DNA from: Bradyrhizobium sp. 1
GTDB taxonomy: Bacteria > Pseudomonadota > Alphaproteobacteria > Rhizobiales > Xanthobacteraceae
Length of the DNA: 64,000 nt
Assembly (NCBI RefSeq): GCF_023073315.1
Contig: NZ_JADPJH010000033.1
Coordinates: forward strand, 416,794-480,793
Direction: 5' to 3'
Part shown: positions 60,980 through 64,000 of the stretch, in pieces
Numbering within the stretch: the stretch's first letter is position 1
Layout of the letters: each line of letters opens with the position of its first letter
Translations under genes and position numbers: made by a program
Notes under the pieces: model-generated
Databases searched by the model: none
What the model saw: the letters and a program-made list of their open reading frames with translations, nothing else
What the model was told of the DNA's origin: nothing

Positions 60980-62995
60980 TCATGCAAAGTCCAGAATCTG
61001 CGCATCCACCGCAAGCGTGGCACCTGCACTCGCGTGGACCTTCTTCACCGTGCCGTCCTGCTCGGCGCGGAGCACGTTCTGCATCTTCATGGCCTCGACC
61101 ACGACAAGCGTCTCGCCGGCCTTGACCTCCTGCCCTTCGGTCACCGCGATCGAGACGATGAGCCCGGGCATCGGACAAAGCAGCTTCTTGCCGGTGTCGG
61201 AGGCCGTCGTGACCGGCATCAGCTTTGCCGAGGCGGCTTCCGCTTCGGTCCAGACATAGACCGGCACCTCGACGCCCTGATGCGCGAGACGGATGCCGTT
61301 GGCGATCGGGCGGGCCTGCACTGCGACGACGTGGCCGTCGATGGTTCCCTGCCAGACCGGATCGCCCGGCTTCCATGCCGACTGCAACAGATGCGCATTG
61401 CCCGCCTTGCCGTCGGCATCGACAAAACGCACCGCGACCGCCCCGCCCTCGCGCGCGATCTCCAGCAGGATCTCCTGGCGGTCGAGCCAGACCGCGCGGC
61501 GCCGCTCGCGCTGCACGATGCGGCCGCCCATCTGACCCGAGATCTGCCGCTTGCGTTCGCCGAGCACGTGATCGATGGCGGCGCCGACTGCGGCGAGCCG
61601 TCGTGCGACCTCGCCTTCCGGCACGCGGACGGCAAAGCCCTTCGGAAATTCCTCGGCGATGAAGCCGGTGGAGAGCCGGCCTTCGCGCCAGCGCGGATGA
61701 TGCATCAGCGCCGACAGGAACGGGATGTTGTGGCGGATACCGTCCACGTAGAACGAGTCGAGCGCAGTGGCCTGCGCCTCGATCGCGGCGGCGCGCGACG
61801 GCGCGTGGGTGACGAGCTTGGCGATCATCGGATCGTAATGGATCGAAATCTCGCCGCCCTCCTGCACGCCGGTGTCGTTGCGCACGGTGATGCCGTCCTG
61901 GCTCGCTTCCGCCGGCGGACGGTATTTCACCAGGCGCCCGATCGAGGGCAGGAAGCTGCGGAACGGGTCTTCGGCATAGAGGCGGGATTCCACGGCCCAC
62001 CCCGTCAGCGTGACGTCCTTTTGCGCCAGCGCCAGCTTCTCGCCGGCGGCAACCCGGATCATCTGCTCGACGAGGTCGACGCCGGTGACGAGCTCGGTGA
62101 CGGGATGCTCGACCTGGAGGCGCGTGTTCATCTCCAGGAAGTAGAAGCTCTTGTCCTGGCCTGCGACGAACTCGACGGTGCCGGCGGAATCATAGTTCAC
62201 GGCCTTGGCCAGCGCGACCGCCTGCTCGCCCATCTTGCGGCGGGTAGCCTCGTCGAGCAGCGGCGACGGCGCTTCCTCGATGACCTTCTGGTTGCGGCGC
62301 TGGATCGAGCACTCGCGCTCGCCGAGATAGATCACGTTGCCGTGCTTGTCGCCCAGCAGCTGGATCTCGATATGGCGGGGATCGACGATGAACTTCTCGA
62401 TGAAGACCCGGTCGTCGCCGAACGAGGCCTTGGCCTCCGCCTTGGCGAGGTTGAACCCCTCGGCGACCTCGGAGGTCGAATGCGCGATGCGCATGCCCTT
62501 GCCGCCGCCGCCAGCGGAGGCCTTGATCATCACGGGATAGCCGATCTCGTCGGCGATCTTGACCGCGTGCGTGGCGTCCTCGATGACGCCGAGATAGCCG
62601 GGCACGGTCGAGACTTTTGCCTTCGCGGCAGCCCTTTTGGATTCGATCTTGTCGCCCATCGCCGCGATCGCGCCCGGGTTGGGGCCGATGAAGACGATGC
62701 CGGCCGCCTCCAGCGCGCGCGGAAACGCCTCGCGCTCGGACAGGAAGCCGTAACCAGGATGCACGGCCTCGGCGCCGGTCTTGCGGCAGGCCTCCACGAT
62801 CTTCTCGATCACCAGATAACTCTCGGCCGCAGCCGGCGGGCCGATCAGCACGGCCTCGTCGGCCATCTCGACATGGAGAGCGTCGCGGTCGGCCTCGGAA
62901 TAGACCGCGACCGTCTGAACTCCCATGCGGCGAGCGGTCTTGATGACCCGACAGGCGATTTCGCCGCGATTGGCGATCAGAATGCGTTTGAACAT
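60980..62995 (-). CDS. pccA: Propionyl-CoA carboxylase, alpha subunit (biotin carboxylase + BCCP)
   Basis: A 671-residue subunit. The biotin carboxylase domain runs from FKRILIANRGEIACRVIKTARRMG, with the ATP-grasp loop KASAGGGGKGMR, CSIQRRNQKVIEEAPSP and FLEMNTRLQVEHPVTE. A linker BT domain follows, and the C-terminal biotinyl domain has VEAMKMQNVL, with biotin attached at about Lys637. It carboxylates biotin for the beta subunit. It is seven bases from pccB. Its need for biotin links it to the bioMNY genes a few kilobases away. Confidence 0.95.
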   Translation of the reverse strand: MFKRILIANRGEIACRVIKTARRMGVQTVAVYSEADRDALHVEMADEAVLIGPPAAAESYLVIEKIVEACRKTGAEAVHPGYGFLSEREAFPRALEAAGIVFIGPNPGAIAAMGDKIESKRAAAKAKVSTVPGYLGVIEDATHAVKIADEIGYPVMIKASAGGGGKGMRIAHSTSEVAEGFNLAKAEAKASFGDDRVFIEKFIVDPRHIEIQLLGDKHGNVIYLGERECSIQRRNQKVIEEAPSPLLDEATRRKMGEQAVALAKAVNYDSAGTVEFVAGQDKSFYFLEMNTRLQVEHPVTELVTGVDLVEQMIRVAAGEKLALAQKDVTLTGWAVESRLYAEDPFRSFLPSIGRLVKYRPPAEASQDGITVRNDTGVQEGGEISIHYDPMIAKLVTHAPSRAAAIEAQATALDSFYVDGIRHNIPFLSALMHHPRWREGRLSTGFIAEEFPKGFAVRVPEGEVARRLAAVGAAIDHVLGERKRQISGQMGGRIVQRERRRAVWLDRQEILLEIAREGGAVAVRFVDADGKAGNAHLLQSAWKPGDPVWQGTIDGHVVAVQARPIANGIRLAHQGVEVPVYVWTEAEAASAKLMPVTTASDTGKKLLCPMPGLIVSIAVTEGQEVKAGETLVVVEAMKMQNVLRAEQDGTVKKVHASAGATLAVDAQILDFA

Positions 62996-63002
62996 GCTTC
63001 GA

Positions 63003-64000
63003 TCACAACGGTAAATTGTCGTGCTTTTTAGGTGGCATCTCGACCTTCTTGTCCTTCAGCATCGAAAGCGCCCGCGCGATCCGTTTTCGCGTCGAGTGCG
63101 GCATGATGACGTCGTCGATGTAGCCGCGCTCGGCGGCGATGAAGGGGGAGAGGAATCGGTCTTCGTATTCCTTGGTGCGCGCCGCAATCTTGTCGGGATC
63201 GCCGATATCTGAGCGGAAGATGATCTCGACCGCGCCCTTGGCGCCCATCACCGCGATCTGGGCGGTCGGCCAGGCGTAGTTCATGTCGGCGCCGATTTCC
63301 TTCGACGCCATGACGTCGAAGGCGCCGCCATAGGCCTTGCGGGTGATGATGGTGACCAGCGGCACGGTGCACTGCGAGTAGGCGAACAGCAGCTTTGCGC
63401 CGTGCTTTATCAGGCCGCCATATTCCTGCGCGGTGCCCGGCAGAAAGCCCGGCACGTCGACGAACGTGACGATCGGGATGTTGAAGGCATCGCAGAAACG
63501 CACGAAGCGCGCCGCCTTGCGCGAAGCGTCGCTGTCGAGCACGCCGGCCAGCACCATCGGCTGGTTGGCGACGAAGCCCACCGTGCGGCCCGCGATGCGG
63601 CCGAAGCCGGTGACGATGTTCTTGGCAAAGGCGTCCGCGATCTCGAAGAAGTCGCCCTCGTCCACGACCTTGAGGATCAGCTCCTTCATGTCGTAGGGCT
63701 TGTTCGGATTGTCGGGGATCAGCGTGTCGAGCGACATGTCGACGCGGCCGATGTCGTCGAAGCTCGGCCATTCCGGCACGCCGTCGGTGTTGTTGGACGG
63801 CAGGAAGTCGATCAGGCGCCGCATCTGTAGCAGCGTCTCGACGTCGTTCTCGAAGGCGCCGTCGGCGATCGAGGAGCGCGTGGCGTGCACCGAGGCGCCG
63901 CCGAGTTCTTCCGCCGTGACGACCTCGTTGGTGACGGTCTTCACCACGTCGGGACCGGTGACGAACATGTAGCTGGTGTTCTTCACCATGAAGATGAAGT
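63003..64000 (-). CDS. pccB: Propionyl-CoA carboxylase, beta subunit, C-terminal two thirds (cut by window edge)
   Basis: The frame runs off the right edge, with about 332 residues visible. Carboxyltransferase motifs are ELGGASVHATRSSIADGAF, VGFVANQPMVLAGVLDSDASRKAARFVRFCDAFNIPIVTFVDVPGFLPGT (acyl-CoA site), HGAKLLFAYSQ and RKAYGGAFDVMASKEIGAD. It transfers the carboxyl group to propionyl-CoA. An internal ATG at 63989 is not the start, since coding continues upstream. The gene order pccB-pccA-mutase suggests one functional block. Confidence 0.95.
   Translation of the reverse strand, partial: FIFMVKNTSYMFVTGPDVVKTVTNEVVTAEELGGASVHATRSSIADGAFENDVETLLQMRRLIDFLPSNNTDGVPEWPSFDDIGRVDMSLDTLIPDNPNKPYDMKELILKVVDEGDFFEIADAFAKNIVTGFGRIAGRTVGFVANQPMVLAGVLDSDASRKAARFVRFCDAFNIPIVTFVDVPGFLPGTAQEYGGLIKHGAKLLFAYSQCTVPLVTIITRKAYGGAFDVMASKEIGADMNYAWPTAQIAVMGAKGAVEIIFRSDIGDPDKIAARTKEYEDRFLSPFIAAERGYIDDVIMPHSTRKRIARALSMLKDKKVEMPPKKHDNLPL

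Noticed and set aside
61034..63031. 665-codon open frame on the plus strand opposite pccA
   Set aside because: It is the antisense shadow of the strongly GC-biased pccA gene. It shows no family motif, while the minus strand gives a complete biotin carboxylase/BCCP protein.
1..64000. CRISPR arrays, insertion sequences, rRNA operons and att sites
   Set aside because: No regularly spaced repeats, transposase or integrase frames, terminal inverted repeats or rRNA-like sequence were recognised in the window.

Overview
This 64 kb window looks like the chromosome of a Bradyrhizobium-type alphaproteobacterium. It is GC-rich and densely packed, full of acyl-CoA catabolism genes and Liv-type ABC transporter parts, and has PaaR-like TetR regulators and a pccB-pccA-mutase block. 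No rRNA, tRNA, CRISPR array or intact insertion sequence was seen. The species call is inference from gene content.

Layout. (1) 0-9.2 kb, plus strand: the end of an SCP-x-like thiolase, a large MalT-type LuxR regulator, then a beta-oxidation run (crotonase, thiolase, FadJ-type fusion, acyl-CoA ligase). (2) 9.3-17.0 kb: a TetR gene diverges from a Liv-type ABC operon (two ATPases, two permeases, binding protein) that has an acyl-CoA synthetase inside it. (3) 17.2-24.1 kb: an IclR-controlled aromatic module with a flavin hydroxylase, a FAH-family enzyme and two extra binding proteins, with an extradiol dioxygenase transcribed divergently. (4) 24.3-48.2 kb: the most unusual part, a CoA-thioester pathway. 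It contains an acyl-CoA synthetase, a SnoaL-crotonase fusion, a Rieske oxygenase (alpha and beta) with its flavin reductase, a second TetR regulator, an MBL hydrolase and an 11-gene minus-strand operon (crotonases, SDR, alpha/beta hydrolase, HMG-CoA-synthase-like protein fused to an OB domain, SCP-x-like thiolase, hydroxyacyl-CoA dehydrogenase, FAD oxidoreductase, Mcd-like dehydrogenase, CoA transferase). A CoA-transferase/acyl-CoA dehydrogenase pair follows. (5) 48.2-51.7 kb: a gene-poor stretch, a quinone-oxidoreductase-like gene and a decayed HpaB-type monooxygenase. (6) 51.7-58.5 kb: one compact minus-strand operon panD-panB-panC-bioM-bioN-bioY-AMP ligase-thiolase. (7) 58.8-64 kb: methylmalonyl-CoA mutase, pccA and the 3' part of pccB.

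The main regulatory observation is an 18-bp imperfect palindrome with the core CCG-N6-CGG. It lies between or next to the -35 and -10 elements of promoters near 27.18, 29.31, 45.65 and 48.23 kb, with weaker copies near 10.07 and 31.53 kb. These promoters face nearly every operon of region 4 and the Liv operon, which suggests one regulon under one or both paralogous TetR proteins.

How it may work together (inference): an imported or internal carboxylic acid is activated to a CoA thioester and attacked by the Rieske oxygenase. The thiolase/HMGS-like/OB proteins and the beta-oxidation enzymes then cut it down. Propionyl-CoA would be cleared by PCC and the mutase. The pan-bio operon would supply CoA and the biotin that PCC needs. 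The substrate cannot be named from sequence.
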